Of a stretch of DNA of 64,000 nucleotides, positions 25,849 to 34,853 are shown one piece after another. This DNA comes from DASWTL01 sp966250385. Lineage in GTDB: Bacteria; Bacteroidota; Bacteroidia; Sphingobacteriales; Sphingobacteriaceae. Each line of letters begins with the position of its first letter. Positions within the stretch are counted from its first letter, which is position 1. The stretch spans positions 1-64,000 of the forward strand of contig CBINHC010000014.1 in assembly GCA_966250385.1 (NCBI GenBank). Reading direction: 5' to 3'. The position numbers and the translations under genes were made by a program. The notes beneath the pieces were generated by a model. It did no database searches, had not been told where the DNA came from, and was given only the letters and a program-made list of their open reading frames with translations.

Positions 25849-26442
25849 TTATTTCTTCGCAACCAGGTTGAACGCTAGTTCAAAATCGTCATCAATCGCT
25901 TTATCGGCGATATCTGCGAAGAAAGTCTTTGAACCGTAACGAACATCGTATTGAGCGCGGTTTACTTTAACACCTTTTGCAACTGCTACCACAACATTGC
26001 CGTCTTTTTTAACAGATGCGGGGAACGTCAGTGATTTGGTAATGCCTTTAATGGTCAGATCGCCGGTAACATTTACCCGGTCATTGCCGCCAGGTGTTAC
26101 TTTTTTGATCACGAATTTGGAAACCGGGTTTTTTTCGGTTCCGAAGAATTCGTCAGATTTCAGGTGTCCTACCAGTTTTCCGTTCATTTCGCCTTTCAGG
26201 TCAGAAACCGCGATTGAGTTCATGTCAATCGTAACAAAACCACCCTTAACAGCAGTTCCATTCACGACCAGTTCGCCGCCGGCCACCTTGATGGTTCCGT
26301 TGTGCTGACCGGTAACTTTTCTGCCGATCCATTCGATAGAAGATTTTTCGGTATCGACCTTATACGTTTCGGTCTTGGAGTTGGTAAACGCCAGGAACAG
26401 TACCGTGCTGGCTAAAAGGGCTGAAGATAAGATCTTTTTCAT
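25849..26442 (-). CDS. YceI family exported protein
   Basis: A 197-residue protein with signal peptide MKKILSSALLASTVLFLAF. The YceI lipocalin-like barrel follows: KSSIEWIGRKVTGQHNGTIK, DSIAVSDLKGEMNGKLVGHL-type region, and a C-terminal part with VNRAQYDVRYGSKTFFADI. Family members bind isoprenoid chains (ubiquinone precursors or polyprenyls) in the periplasm, but ligands of Bacteroidota members are not settled. A single gene with its own -7 box. Confidence 0.93.
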   Translation of the reverse strand: MKKILSSALLASTVLFLAFTNSKTETYKVDTEKSSIEWIGRKVTGQHNGTIKVAGGELVVNGTAVKGGFVTIDMNSIAVSDLKGEMNGKLVGHLKSDEFFGTEKNPVSKFVIKKVTPGGNDRVNVTGDLTIKGITKSLTFPASVKKDGNVVVAVAKGVKVNRAQYDVRYGSKTFFADIADKAIDDDFELAFNLVAKK

Positions 26443-26465
26443 TGTGGCTTTTCTAATTTGTGATA

Positions 26466-26473
26466 CAAAGGTA
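26466..26473 (-). promoter_or_regulatory. Candidate -7 box of yceI
   Basis: TACCTTTG on the minus strand, 23 bases upstream of the ATG; matches TAnnTTTG. Confidence 0.45.
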
Positions 26474-26544
26474 TTTAAAAGGAATAGATGTTATAACATC
26501 TAAATTTTGAAATTACCGGGAACTGACATTTCCGGGCAAATAAA

Positions 26545-26565
26545 AACCCCTGCAGTGCAGGGGTT
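26545..26565 (-). terminator. Terminator after gcvP
   Basis: AACCCCTGCA and TGCAGGGGTT form a perfect palindromic stem. On the minus strand it is followed by TTTTATTTG, ending gcvP transcription 6 bases after the stop codon. Confidence 0.85.
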
Positions 26566-26571
26566 GAATGT

Positions 26572-29448
26572 TTAGACGGCCTCTTCCGCATAGCTTTCGA
26601 TCGGCGGACAGGAACAGATGAGCGTTCTGTCACCATGGGTATCGTTAACCCGGCCGACCGATGGCCAGAATTTATAGTTCGCTACATAAGGCAGCGGGAA
26701 GGCTGCTGTCTGACGGCTGTATGGCCGGTCCCAGTCGTTTCCGGTGACCACAGCGGCCGTGTGAGGCGCATTTTTCAGGGGATTATTGGTTTTGTCAGCC
26801 GAGCCGTTCTCTACAGCTTCGATTTCCCTGCGGATCGCTATCATGGCATCACAGAACCGGTCCAATTCATGTTTCGGTTCCGATTCGGTAGGTTCGATCA
26901 TCACCGTTCCCGGTACCGGGAAGGATACGGTCGGCGCATGGAAGCCGTAATCCATCAGTCGTTTGGCGATATCGGTAACTTCGACGCCAAAGTTCTTGAA
27001 TGCCCGGCAGTCCAGGATCATTTCGTGGGCGCAACGGCCTGCAGATCCGGCGTACAGGACAGGATAATGGTTTTCCAGCCGTGCCTTGATGTAATTCGCG
27101 TTCAGGATAGCATACCTGGTTGCATTGGTCAGCCCTTCACCGCCCATCATAGCGATGTAGGCATGTGAAATGATCAGGATGGATGCGGAACCCCACGGTG
27201 CAGATGAAACTGCCGGGATTGATTTTTCCTGGTTGATGTCGACGACGCTGTGGCCAGGAAGGTATTTGACAAGGTGTGCCGCAACTCCGATCGGACCCAT
27301 GCCCGGACCTCCGCCCCCGTGAGGGATACAGAAGGTCTTGTGCAGGTTCAGGTGGCAAACGTCAGCGCCGATCGTTGCCGGGCTGGTCAGACCGACCTGG
27401 GCGTTCATATTGGCCCCGTCCATGTAAACCTGGCCGCCGTTTTCGTGAATGACAGTACAGATTTCCATGATGCTCTCTTCGAATACACCGTGCGTTGACG
27501 GATAGGTGACCATCAGGCAGGAAAGATCTTCCTTGTGCTCCTCCGCTTTCGCTTTCAGGTCGGCAACGTCGATGTTTCCGTTTACGTCACATTTGACGAC
27601 GACGATCCTCATGCCCGCCATTGCAGCGGACGCCGGGTTGGTACCATGAGCTGAAGAAGGGATGAGCGCGACATTCCGGTGGCCGTCGCCCCGGTCCATA
27701 TGATAGGCCCGAATAACCATCAAACCGGCATATTCGCCCTGTGCACCGGCGTTCGGCTGCAGGCTCATCGCGGCAAACCCGGTGATTTCACTTAACCAGT
27801 GGTTCAGTTCGTCAAAGATCTGCATATATCCGCCGACCTGGTCGGTTGGAGCAAAAGGGTGCATCCGGCTGAATTCAGGCCAGGTGATTGGCGCCATTTC
27901 TGCGGTGGCATTCAGTTTCATGGTGCAGGAACCCAAGGCGATCATCGAGTGAGCCAGGGAAAGGTCCTTTGCTTCCAAAGACTTGATATAACGGAGCATT
28001 TCGTGCTCCGAATGATGGGTGTTGAATACCGGGTGGGTAAGGAATTCGCCGGTCCGGTGCAGGTCTGCAGGAATAGGCGTTGAAAGTGAGGATTTGTCGA
28101 GGATGATCTCCTGTGAGTTCTTCCCTTTTACTTTTCCGAATATTCTGGCCAGGGTCTGCACGTCCTCCACCGTGGTGGTTTCATCCAGTGAAATGGTGAT
28201 CAAGGATCCCTGGTAATTCAGGTTCATTTCATTATTGAGCGCCTCGCCATTGATCGGACCCGCAAGCTCGCCTGCTTCAACAGCGATCGTATCGAAAAAT
28301 GCGTCGTGCTTCAGTGCGTAACCCAGATCCATGAGTGTGTTGGCCAGCAGGACAGCTAACCCGTGGGTACGCTCTGCAATCGACCGCAGTCCCTGTGGGC
28401 CGTGGTAAGCGGCATACATTCCGGCCATGATCGCCAGGAGCGCTTGGGCGGTACAGATATTGGAAGTGGCTTTATCCCGGCGGATATGTTGTTCCCGGGT
28501 TTGAAGGGCCATGCGAAGCGCGTAATTGCCTGCTGAATCAATCGATACTCCGATGATCCGGCCCGGCATGGAACGCTTGTATTCTTCCTTGGTTGCAAAG
28601 TAGGCCGCATGCGGACCTCCGAAGCCCATCGGGATTCCCAACCGCTGGGTGGATCCAACTACGATATCGGCTCCCCATTTGCCCGGAGGAGTCAGGAGGG
28701 TCAGGCTGAGTATATCGGCGACAACGGTAAGCTTGATGCCTTTGGCGTGCGCTTCCGCCGCGAAGTCACTGTAATTGTAGACCGCACCGTTACCGGCTGG
28801 ATATTGGACGATCGCGCCGAACATCTGGTCGGTTAATTCGGTGGTCTCATGGTTTCCGACCAGGATTTCGATTCCGTAAGGCTCCGAGCGGGTCTTCAGG
28901 ACATCGATCGTTTGCGGAAACAGTTCCTCCGACACAAAGAAGATCTTTGCATCATTATTCTTGCGAAGGCTGTATTGCATGAACATCGCCTCGGCAGCAG
29001 CCGTTCCCTCATCAAGCAACGAGGCATTTGCGATCTCCATACCGGTAAGGTCGATGACCATGGTCTGGAAGTTCAGCAGTGCCTGCAAACGTCCCTGGGC
29101 AATTTCTGCCTGGTACGGCGTGTACTGGGTGTACCATCCCGGATTCTCGAGGATATTCCGTTGGATCACGCCCGGGACAATGACATCATAGTAACCCTGT
29201 CCGATGAAGGATTTGAAAACGCGGTTTTTGGAGGCTACCTGCTTAAGGTCCGTTAAATATTCGAATTCGCTCTTTGCCGCCGGCAGGTTCAGGGGTGCTG
29301 TCAGCCGGATCTTCTGTGGTACCGTCTGATCGATCAGCTGCTCGATCGAATCAACGCCGATCTGCTGAAGCATCTCCTTGGTTTCGCTACTATCAGGAGC
29401 TATATGTCTTGACTGGAAGCTTTCTTTGTAGTCTATGTTTAAGTTCAT
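26572..29448 (-). CDS. gcvP: Glycine dehydrogenase (decarboxylating), P protein
   Basis: The PLP-dependent P protein of the glycine cleavage system: it decarboxylates glycine and passes the aminomethyl group to lipoylated GcvH. Single-chain form of 958 residues with duplicated halves. The PLP lysine lies in LNLHKTFCIPHGGGGPG near residue 700, with the glycine-rich loop right after. The N-terminal half starts with FQSRHIAPDSSETKEMLQQI. No gcvH or gcvT is beside it, as is common in Bacteroidota. lipA at 5.4-6.3 kb would supply the lipoate. No glycine riboswitch is seen in the short upstream gap. Confidence 0.97.
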   Translation of the reverse strand: MNLNIDYKESFQSRHIAPDSSETKEMLQQIGVDSIEQLIDQTVPQKIRLTAPLNLPAAKSEFEYLTDLKQVASKNRVFKSFIGQGYYDVIVPGVIQRNILENPGWYTQYTPYQAEIAQGRLQALLNFQTMVIDLTGMEIANASLLDEGTAAAEAMFMQYSLRKNNDAKIFFVSEELFPQTIDVLKTRSEPYGIEILVGNHETTELTDQMFGAIVQYPAGNGAVYNYSDFAAEAHAKGIKLTVVADILSLTLLTPPGKWGADIVVGSTQRLGIPMGFGGPHAAYFATKEEYKRSMPGRIIGVSIDSAGNYALRMALQTREQHIRRDKATSNICTAQALLAIMAGMYAAYHGPQGLRSIAERTHGLAVLLANTLMDLGYALKHDAFFDTIAVEAGELAGPINGEALNNEMNLNYQGSLITISLDETTTVEDVQTLARIFGKVKGKNSQEIILDKSSLSTPIPADLHRTGEFLTHPVFNTHHSEHEMLRYIKSLEAKDLSLAHSMIALGSCTMKLNATAEMAPITWPEFSRMHPFAPTDQVGGYMQIFDELNHWLSEITGFAAMSLQPNAGAQGEYAGLMVIRAYHMDRGDGHRNVALIPSSAHGTNPASAAMAGMRIVVVKCDVNGNIDVADLKAKAEEHKEDLSCLMVTYPSTHGVFEESIMEICTVIHENGGQVYMDGANMNAQVGLTSPATIGADVCHLNLHKTFCIPHGGGGPGMGPIGVAAHLVKYLPGHSVVDINQEKSIPAVSSAPWGSASILIISHAYIAMMGGEGLTNATRYAILNANYIKARLENHYPVLYAGSAGRCAHEMILDCRAFKNFGVEVTDIAKRLMDYGFHAPTVSFPVPGTVMIEPTESEPKHELDRFCDAMIAIRREIEAVENGSADKTNNPLKNAPHTAAVVTGNDWDRPYSRQTAAFPLPYVANYKFWPSVGRVNDTHGDRTLICSCPPIESYAEEAV

Positions 29449-29473
29449 TGAAAGTGAGGGAAAAATCGTGGTG

Positions 29474-29481
29474 CAAAGGTA
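29474..29481 (-). promoter_or_regulatory. Candidate -7 box of gcvP
   Basis: TACCTTTG on the minus strand, 25 bases upstream of the gcvP ATG; matches TAnnTTTG. Confidence 0.45.
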
Positions 29482-29528
29482 AAAAAAATGTCAATTTTAT
29501 TTTAGCTCCGCTTGCCATCCGCTTGTCG

Positions 29529-30584
29529 TTATCGGATAAATATTGCTTTCTCTCCGGCTTTGTCTTCCAGCCACCCGAATGGCGTCAGATGCTGTTCCGG
29601 CAAGCCCAGTTCCCGTAGAACAGTTTCGAAGTCACCGGACCGGTCAGCTTCCACGGCGACCAATAGTCCGCCGCTGGTTTGCGGGTCCGCGAGGATCGTC
29701 GTCATCCGGTCAAGTTCCTCGTGCGCCGAGACCTTGTGCTTGTAGCTGGCCCAGTTGCGACGTGTCCCGCCGGGTATGGAGCCCTGGTCGAGGTATTCAT
29801 CAAGAACCGGCATACGGGGTACTTTTTCGAATTCGACGACTGCCTGCAGTCCGCTTCCCTCGCAAAGCTCGGCAAGGTGCCCCAGCAGGCCGAAGCCGGT
29901 CACGTCTGTCATGGCGGTGACATAGGAAAGACCGCCAAAGAGCTCCCCGGCCTTGTTTAGCCGGGACATGCTTGCCGGTGCAATATGGGCATGTTCCTGT
30001 TTCAGGATGCCTTTTTTCTGCGCGGTGGTCAGGATACCGACCCCGATGGACTTTGTGAGATAGAGTTTGTTCCCGGCTTTTGCCGATGAATTCCTTTTGA
30101 GGTTCTGGATGCCTACTATTCCGTTCACCGCAAGGCCGAAGACAGGTTCCGGACAATCGATACTGTGTCCGCCGGCGAGAGTGATCCCTGCTTCGCTGCA
30201 CACGGAACGTGCACCTTCCAGGACCTTTTGGGCCACTTCGGGCGGCAGTTTGTCGATCGGCCAGCCCAGGATGGCGATCGCCAGGACCGGCTTCCCGCCC
30301 ATGGCATAAACGTCGCTGATCGCATTCGCCGAAGCTATCCTTCCGAATTCATAAGGGTCGTCTACGATCGGCATAAAGAAATCCGTCGTGGAGATCAGCG
30401 CCGTGCCGTTTCCAAGGTTATAAACGGCAGCATCGTCCCGGGTGTCGTTGCCAACCAGGAGTCTTTCATCCGGCTGGATAGCGATTGAGCTATGCAGCAT
30501 TCTGTCGAGGATCGCCGGGCTGATCTTGCAGCCGCAACCGGCACCATGAGAATATTGGGTTAATTTGATATTGTTCAGTTCCAT
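29529..30584 (-). CDS. selD: Selenide, water dikinase (selenophosphate synthetase)
   Basis: Makes selenophosphate from selenide and ATP. The ATG at 30584 gives MELNNIKLTQYSHGAGCGCK, in which the catalytic residues are Cys17 and Lys20, at the same numbers as in the Escherichia coli enzyme; it is the Cys form, not selenocysteine. Further motifs: DDAAVYNLGNGTALISTTDF, NAISDVYAMGGKPVLAIAIL, GGHSIDCPEPVFGLAVNGI, MTDVTGFGLLGHLAELC and DPQTSGGLLVAV. 351 residues. It lies 13 bases after mnmH, its user. The frame is open far upstream of this ATG, but those residues are mnmH read in another frame. Confidence 0.96.
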   Translation of the reverse strand: MELNNIKLTQYSHGAGCGCKISPAILDRMLHSSIAIQPDERLLVGNDTRDDAAVYNLGNGTALISTTDFFMPIVDDPYEFGRIASANAISDVYAMGGKPVLAIAILGWPIDKLPPEVAQKVLEGARSVCSEAGITLAGGHSIDCPEPVFGLAVNGIVGIQNLKRNSSAKAGNKLYLTKSIGVGILTTAQKKGILKQEHAHIAPASMSRLNKAGELFGGLSYVTAMTDVTGFGLLGHLAELCEGSGLQAVVEFEKVPRMPVLDEYLDQGSIPGGTRRNWASYKHKVSAHEELDRMTTILADPQTSGGLLVAVEADRSGDFETVLRELGLPEQHLTPFGWLEDKAGEKAIFIR

Positions 30585-30597
30585 TTGTCTCGTTAGC

Positions 30598-31638
30598 TTA
30601 TACGTGCTGTGGTTCAAGGTTCTGGGCCAGCCGAATGACGTCCAGGGCGTTCGCCAGGGGATCATTAGTCTTGCAGTCCAGCTCAAAAATAGTTTCGGTG
30701 TCGCGGCCCGATTGTCCGGTCCGGTACGTCTTGTCGTAATAGACCAGGACGAGACGGACGAAATCAGCCATGCGGTTTTCCCGGATGGCCAGTATGGCGT
30801 CCCGTGTCTGTTCCGGTCCGAGTCGTTTCCGGATGCGGTCGGTACATTCGACCAGGAATTCCGGGTCAAGCCGTCCGTATTCTTCTGCCAGGGCCTGTAT
30901 TCTTTCTTCTGTCGGAAGGTTCAGGTTTATCACCCGGGCGGTTCGCATCTGCGTCCACAGTCCTTTGGGGATCATGCGCTTGCCGATCGTGAGACTTTCG
31001 TCCTCCAGCCAGATTCGCCTGGACGGGTCCGTATGGCGCAGCGCATGGGCCAGGTTGTTCTCGAACTGCTCCTGAGTCGGCTGAACGAGGTAACCCAGGG
31101 TCCCATAGGAAGATCCCTGGTGCTGTGCAAGATCCTCCAGATCGATCACCTGTTCGCCCTGATTCCGGAGTTCTTTCAGTACCCGGGTTTTCCCGGATCC
31201 TGTCATTCCGCCGAGGATCAGCAATGAGAAGGTTTCCGAAAAGGTGTCCAGCACCCGGTTGCGGTATTTTTTATAGCCGCCCTCGAGCAGGTAGACCTCG
31301 AAGCCGTACAGGTCAAGTGCCCAGGCCATTGCGCCGCTCCGCATACCACCCCGCCAGCAGTGTATACCGATCTTTTTATCGGGGGCGATCTCGAGTGCGG
31401 ACCTGATGAATCCCGCCCATTTCGGGCCGGTCAGCTCAAATCCCAAGAGGATGGCTTCCTCACGGCTCTGCTGTTTATACGTCGTCCCCACCTGGACCCG
31501 CTCTTCGTTGCTGAACAGTGGCAGGTTGAAGGCCTGAGTGATGTGCCCCTGCTCAAACTCAGCGGGCGTTCGGACGTCAATGACGGGGATGTCTTCAGCC
31601 CTGGCCAGGAAATCCCGGATGTTAAGTGTTGTTATCAC
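30598..31638 (-). CDS. mnmH: tRNA 2-selenouridine synthase
   Basis: Converts the 2-thiouridine at the wobble base of Lys, Glu and Gln tRNAs to 2-selenouridine, through a geranylated intermediate, using selenophosphate. The N-terminal rhodanese domain holds the catalytic Cys94 in HCWRGGMRSGAMAWAL. The C-terminal P-loop domain has GGMTGSGKT at about 143-151. 346 residues. Upstream of selD in the same transcription unit and 24 bases after pdxJ. The pair selD-mnmH is the minimal selenium set for tRNA modification; no selA or selB is in the window. Confidence 0.95.
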   Translation of the reverse strand: MITTLNIRDFLARAEDIPVIDVRTPAEFEQGHITQAFNLPLFSNEERVQVGTTYKQQSREEAILLGFELTGPKWAGFIRSALEIAPDKKIGIHCWRGGMRSGAMAWALDLYGFEVYLLEGGYKKYRNRVLDTFSETFSLLILGGMTGSGKTRVLKELRNQGEQVIDLEDLAQHQGSSYGTLGYLVQPTQEQFENNLAHALRHTDPSRRIWLEDESLTIGKRMIPKGLWTQMRTARVINLNLPTEERIQALAEEYGRLDPEFLVECTDRIRKRLGPEQTRDAILAIRENRMADFVRLVLVYYDKTYRTGQSGRDTETIFELDCKTNDPLANALDVIRLAQNLEPQHV

Positions 31639-31662
31639 GATCTGAGGTTTTTGGCGGAAATG

Positions 31663-32379
31663 TTACCGGAGTTGCCGCAGGTACATCTGGATCGTATTTT
31701 CCAGCCCCAGGTAGATCGAATCGCAGATCAGCGCGTGGCCGATACTGACTTCCAGAAGGCCCGGTATGTTCGCTGCAAAGTATTTGAGGTTATCCAGGTC
31801 GAGGTCATGTCCTGCATTCAGGCCCAGGCCTGATTTCTGAGCTGCCGTTGCTGCGCTGATGTAAGGTGCTATTGACTTTTCACGGTCAGCGGCATATCCT
31901 GCTGCATAGGCTTCAGTGTACAGTTCCACGCGATCGGTTCCGGTCGCTGCGGCCGCTTCGATCATTTCAGGTTCCGGATCAACAAATATGGAGACCCGGA
32001 TTCCCGCTTCCTTAAACTCCTGGATGATCTCCCGGAGATAGGACTGGTGCCTGATGGTATCCCAGCCGTGGTTGGAGGTCAGTTGTCCTTCGGCATCGGG
32101 AACCAGGGTAACTTGTGCGGGTTTGTTTCCCAGAACCAGGTCTACAAACTTCTTTTCCGTTGGATTCCCTTCAATATTGAACTCAGTTGTCAGAACTTTT
32201 TTCAAGTCATACACATCCTGATACCGTATATGGCGCTCATCGGGGCGCGGGTGAACCGTGATGCCTTCGGCTCCGAAACGCTCTGCGTCCAGGGCTACCT
32301 TGATCAGGTCGGGATTATTAGCTCCACGGGAATTCCGCAGGGTGGCGATTTTATTGATATTGACGGAAAGTTTGGTCAT
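31663..32379 (-). CDS. pdxJ: Pyridoxine 5'-phosphate synthase
   Basis: Condenses 3-amino-2-oxopropyl phosphate with deoxyxylulose 5-phosphate to pyridoxine phosphate in the DXP-dependent vitamin B6 route. TIM-barrel motifs: LSVNINKIATLRNSRG, GITVHPRPDERHI with conserved His, VTLVPDAEGQLTSNHGWD, RVELYTEAYA and GLNAGHDLDLDNL, VSIGHALICDSI. Length 238 is normal. It supplies the cofactor of PLP enzymes such as GcvP and Kbl in this window. It opens the pdxJ-mnmH-selD run. Confidence 0.96.
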   Translation of the reverse strand: MTKLSVNINKIATLRNSRGANNPDLIKVALDAERFGAEGITVHPRPDERHIRYQDVYDLKKVLTTEFNIEGNPTEKKFVDLVLGNKPAQVTLVPDAEGQLTSNHGWDTIRHQSYLREIIQEFKEAGIRVSIFVDPEPEMIEAAAATGTDRVELYTEAYAAGYAADREKSIAPYISAATAAQKSGLGLNAGHDLDLDNLKYFAANIPGLLEVSIGHALICDSIYLGLENTIQMYLRQLR

Positions 32380-32444
32380 GGGTCATGAACATTATCGAGC
32401 ATCTCCAGTCACCGTAAGAGCGCAGCGCTGGATTCTTTGTAAAA

Positions 32445-32475
32445 AAGAAATGCTTACCAAAAGTAAGCATTTCTT
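32445..32475 (-). terminator. Terminator after ahcY
   Basis: AAGAAATGCTTAC and GTAAGCATTTCTT pair perfectly around five bases. On the minus strand the stem is followed by a T run, ending ahcY before pdxJ. Confidence 0.9.
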
Positions 32476-32510
32476 CATATTTCTGCCGGACCGGTTTCCC
32501 GGATCGGCTG

Positions 32511-33827
32511 TTAATATCTGTAGTGTTCAGGCTTGAAAGGTCCCTCTACGCTGACACCGATGTACTCGGCCTGGTGCGGATCCAGTGTGTCCAGTTCCAC
32601 CCCGATTTTGGCTAGGTGCAGACGGGCAACTTTCTCATCCAGGTGTTTGGGCAATGTATACACCTTGTTCTCATATTTACCAGGATTCATCCAAAGCTCA
32701 AGCTGCGCCAGGGTTTGGTTCGTGAAGGAGTTGGACATCACGAATGACGGGTGACCGGTGGCACAACCGAGATTGACCAGGCGGCCTTCAGCTAAAAGGA
32801 TGATATCCTTCCCGTCGATGGTGTATTTATCCACCTGAGGTTTGATCTCGACTTTGGTGTTTCCGTAGTTTTCGTTCAGCCATGCAACATCGATCTCGTT
32901 GTCAAAGTGACCGATATTACAAACGATGGTCTTATCCTTCATGGATTTGAAGTGTTCGGCACGAACGATATCACAGTTACCGGTAGTTGTTACCACGATG
33001 TCGGCTTCTTTTACCGCATTGGCGAACTTCTTCACCTCGAAACCTTCCATCGCCGCCTGCAATGCACAGATCGGATCGATCTCGGTAACGATCACGCGTA
33101 CACCGGCGCTGCGCAGAGATTCAGCAGAACCTTTACCCACGTCACCGTAACCAGCTACGACAGCAACTTTTCCAGCCATCATCACATCGGTAGCGCGACG
33201 GATCGCATCCACCAGCGATTCGCGGCAACCGTATTTGTTGTCGAACTTCGACTTGGTTACCGAGTCATTTACATTAATGGCCGGCAGGTGCAGGGTTCCG
33301 TTCTTCATACGCTCATACAGACGGTGAACACCTGTAGTCGTTTCTTCAGAAAGACCTTTGATTTCGCTGATCAGCTCAGGGTATTTGTCGAAAACCATAT
33401 TGGTCAGGTCGCCGCCGTCATCCAGGATCAGATTCAACGGTTTCCGGTCTTCGCCGAAAAATAAGGTCTGTTCGATGCACCAGTCAAATTCCTCGGCATT
33501 CATGCCTTTCCATGCGTAAACGGAGATGCCGGCAGCAGCGATCGCAGCAGCAGCATGATCCTGTGTTGAAAAGATGTTGCAGGATGACCAGGTCACTTCA
33601 GCACCCAGCTCCACAAGCGTTTCAATCAGGACCGCAGTCTGAATGGTCATGTGCAGACATCCAGCAATGCGTGCGCCTTTTAGCGGTTTTGATGGTCCGA
33701 ATTCTTCCCGGAGTGACATCAGGCCGGGCATTTCCGCCTCTGCCAGTTCAATTTCCTTGCGACCCCATTCGGCCAGGGTGATGTCCTTAACTTTGTAAGG
33801 AACATAGGTTGTCTCTACTGATGACAT
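32511..33827 (-). CDS. ahcY: Adenosylhomocysteinase
   Basis: Hydrolyses S-adenosylhomocysteine to adenosine and homocysteine, relieving product inhibition of methyltransferases. NAD-binding GYGDVGKGSAESLRSAGVRV near residue 222, catalytic region GCLHMTIQTAVLIETL, DDGGDLTNMV, NVNDSVTKSKFDNKYGCRES and the C-terminal PDHYRY-like ending FKPEHYRY. 438 residues, full length. Single-gene unit. No SAH riboswitch fold is evident in the upstream region. Confidence 0.97.
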   Translation of the reverse strand: MSSVETTYVPYKVKDITLAEWGRKEIELAEAEMPGLMSLREEFGPSKPLKGARIAGCLHMTIQTAVLIETLVELGAEVTWSSCNIFSTQDHAAAAIAAAGISVYAWKGMNAEEFDWCIEQTLFFGEDRKPLNLILDDGGDLTNMVFDKYPELISEIKGLSEETTTGVHRLYERMKNGTLHLPAINVNDSVTKSKFDNKYGCRESLVDAIRRATDVMMAGKVAVVAGYGDVGKGSAESLRSAGVRVIVTEIDPICALQAAMEGFEVKKFANAVKEADIVVTTTGNCDIVRAEHFKSMKDKTIVCNIGHFDNEIDVAWLNENYGNTKVEIKPQVDKYTIDGKDIILLAEGRLVNLGCATGHPSFVMSNSFTNQTLAQLELWMNPGKYENKVYTLPKHLDEKVARLHLAKIGVELDTLDPHQAEYIGVSVEGPFKPEHYRY

Positions 33828-34853
33828 AGTTGTTTTTTGATTTTGATGTAAGTGGTGATAGTAAGGCAGTAGATACGTATTCTTTTCTCGCTGATTGACA
33901 TGTTCCGAAAAAAATACTGATCAAGAACCACCTAAACTATCTTTTGCAAAAATGCGCATAAGTTAGGCCAAATCAAAGCACGGGTAACTATATGACAATT
34001 AGTTAATTTTTGAATTGTAAGCCATCCGGGTAGTTCAAAGGCGGCCGACTCTAATTCAAGAAAAGTGACCTGATGGCGACGGGTGTTTTAATGATGTTTT
34101 TCCAGATTTCTTGTCATCGTGCAGCTCATAAGTAATGGTTGAGAATGATAGCTGGGATCTCCAGCCTCTGCAGGGGTAGGTGAAAAGCATCAACTTGTTT
34201 AACCTGGGATTTTTCAGTGGCAACTTCCTATAAATGGTACCTTGATGGTGTTCTTAAAAGATGACTTGTCTGGCAATCAGCTATATAAAGTTGTCGGAAG
34301 CGATTGGAAAGGCAAATTCAGGGTGTGGGTTCGCCAGCTCCAACGGATTGCTAGAATCGTTAAACGATATTATGGAGGGGAGGACGATGTGAAAACAAAA
34401 AGCATTCAGGGAATTATATCGGGGAATCTTCTTAACTACCTATCAAAATAAGCCATTATCTTATATAGAAATGATGATGAAAAGCGGTGGGGTGCCTGGG
34501 TGTTTTTTTGACTGTTCGGGAAGCCTGGGGCAGATTAGCACAGATTCTCAGATCCTTGCTGGAATATTAATATATTCAAACATTTCTCCTTGCTCAGTAT
34601 GCCTGTTAGCTAATGTATTAAATGGCAGGAGGCCGTATACCATCTGGAAAGCTTCGTTCGTTAGGTTCGGTTGCACTTAGTTCGTGCGTTTGCTTTGAAT
34701 TGTGCTGTTTTCATGGAAGTTCTTGGCGCCGTCAACAGGAATATTGTGTGTTCCTGCGGGGCATGAACTGAAACTTTTAGGGCTTGTCCGGTATTTGTGA
34801 AGAATAGGCTGACCCTGGTTTTGGTAGCTGGGAATCAGGATGGACCTTAAACA
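33828..34853. other. Gene-poor kilobase between ahcY and the PAP2 gene
   Basis: A 1026-base stretch, clearly more A+T-rich than its surroundings. Two plus-strand frames of 69 codons (34242-34451 and 34471-34680) have no domain I recognise; the first is moderately charged and could be a small protein or a remnant. I see no RNA gene, no inverted terminal repeats and no repeat array. The left end must hold the ahcY promoter. Decayed mobile or accessory DNA is the simplest reading. Confidence 0.5.

Noticed and set aside
29449..29528. Possible glycine riboswitch before gcvP
   Set aside because: The gap of about 80 bases up to the selD stop is too short for the tandem aptamer and shows no matching stems; it holds a normal -7 box.
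33828..33960. Possible SAH riboswitch before ahcY
   Set aside because: I could not fold the upstream bases into the SAH riboswitch core and see none of its conserved loops.
34471..34680. 69-codon plus-strand frame in the gene-poor kilobase
   Set aside because: Cys- and Ser-rich without a domain or plausible signal peptide; not supported.
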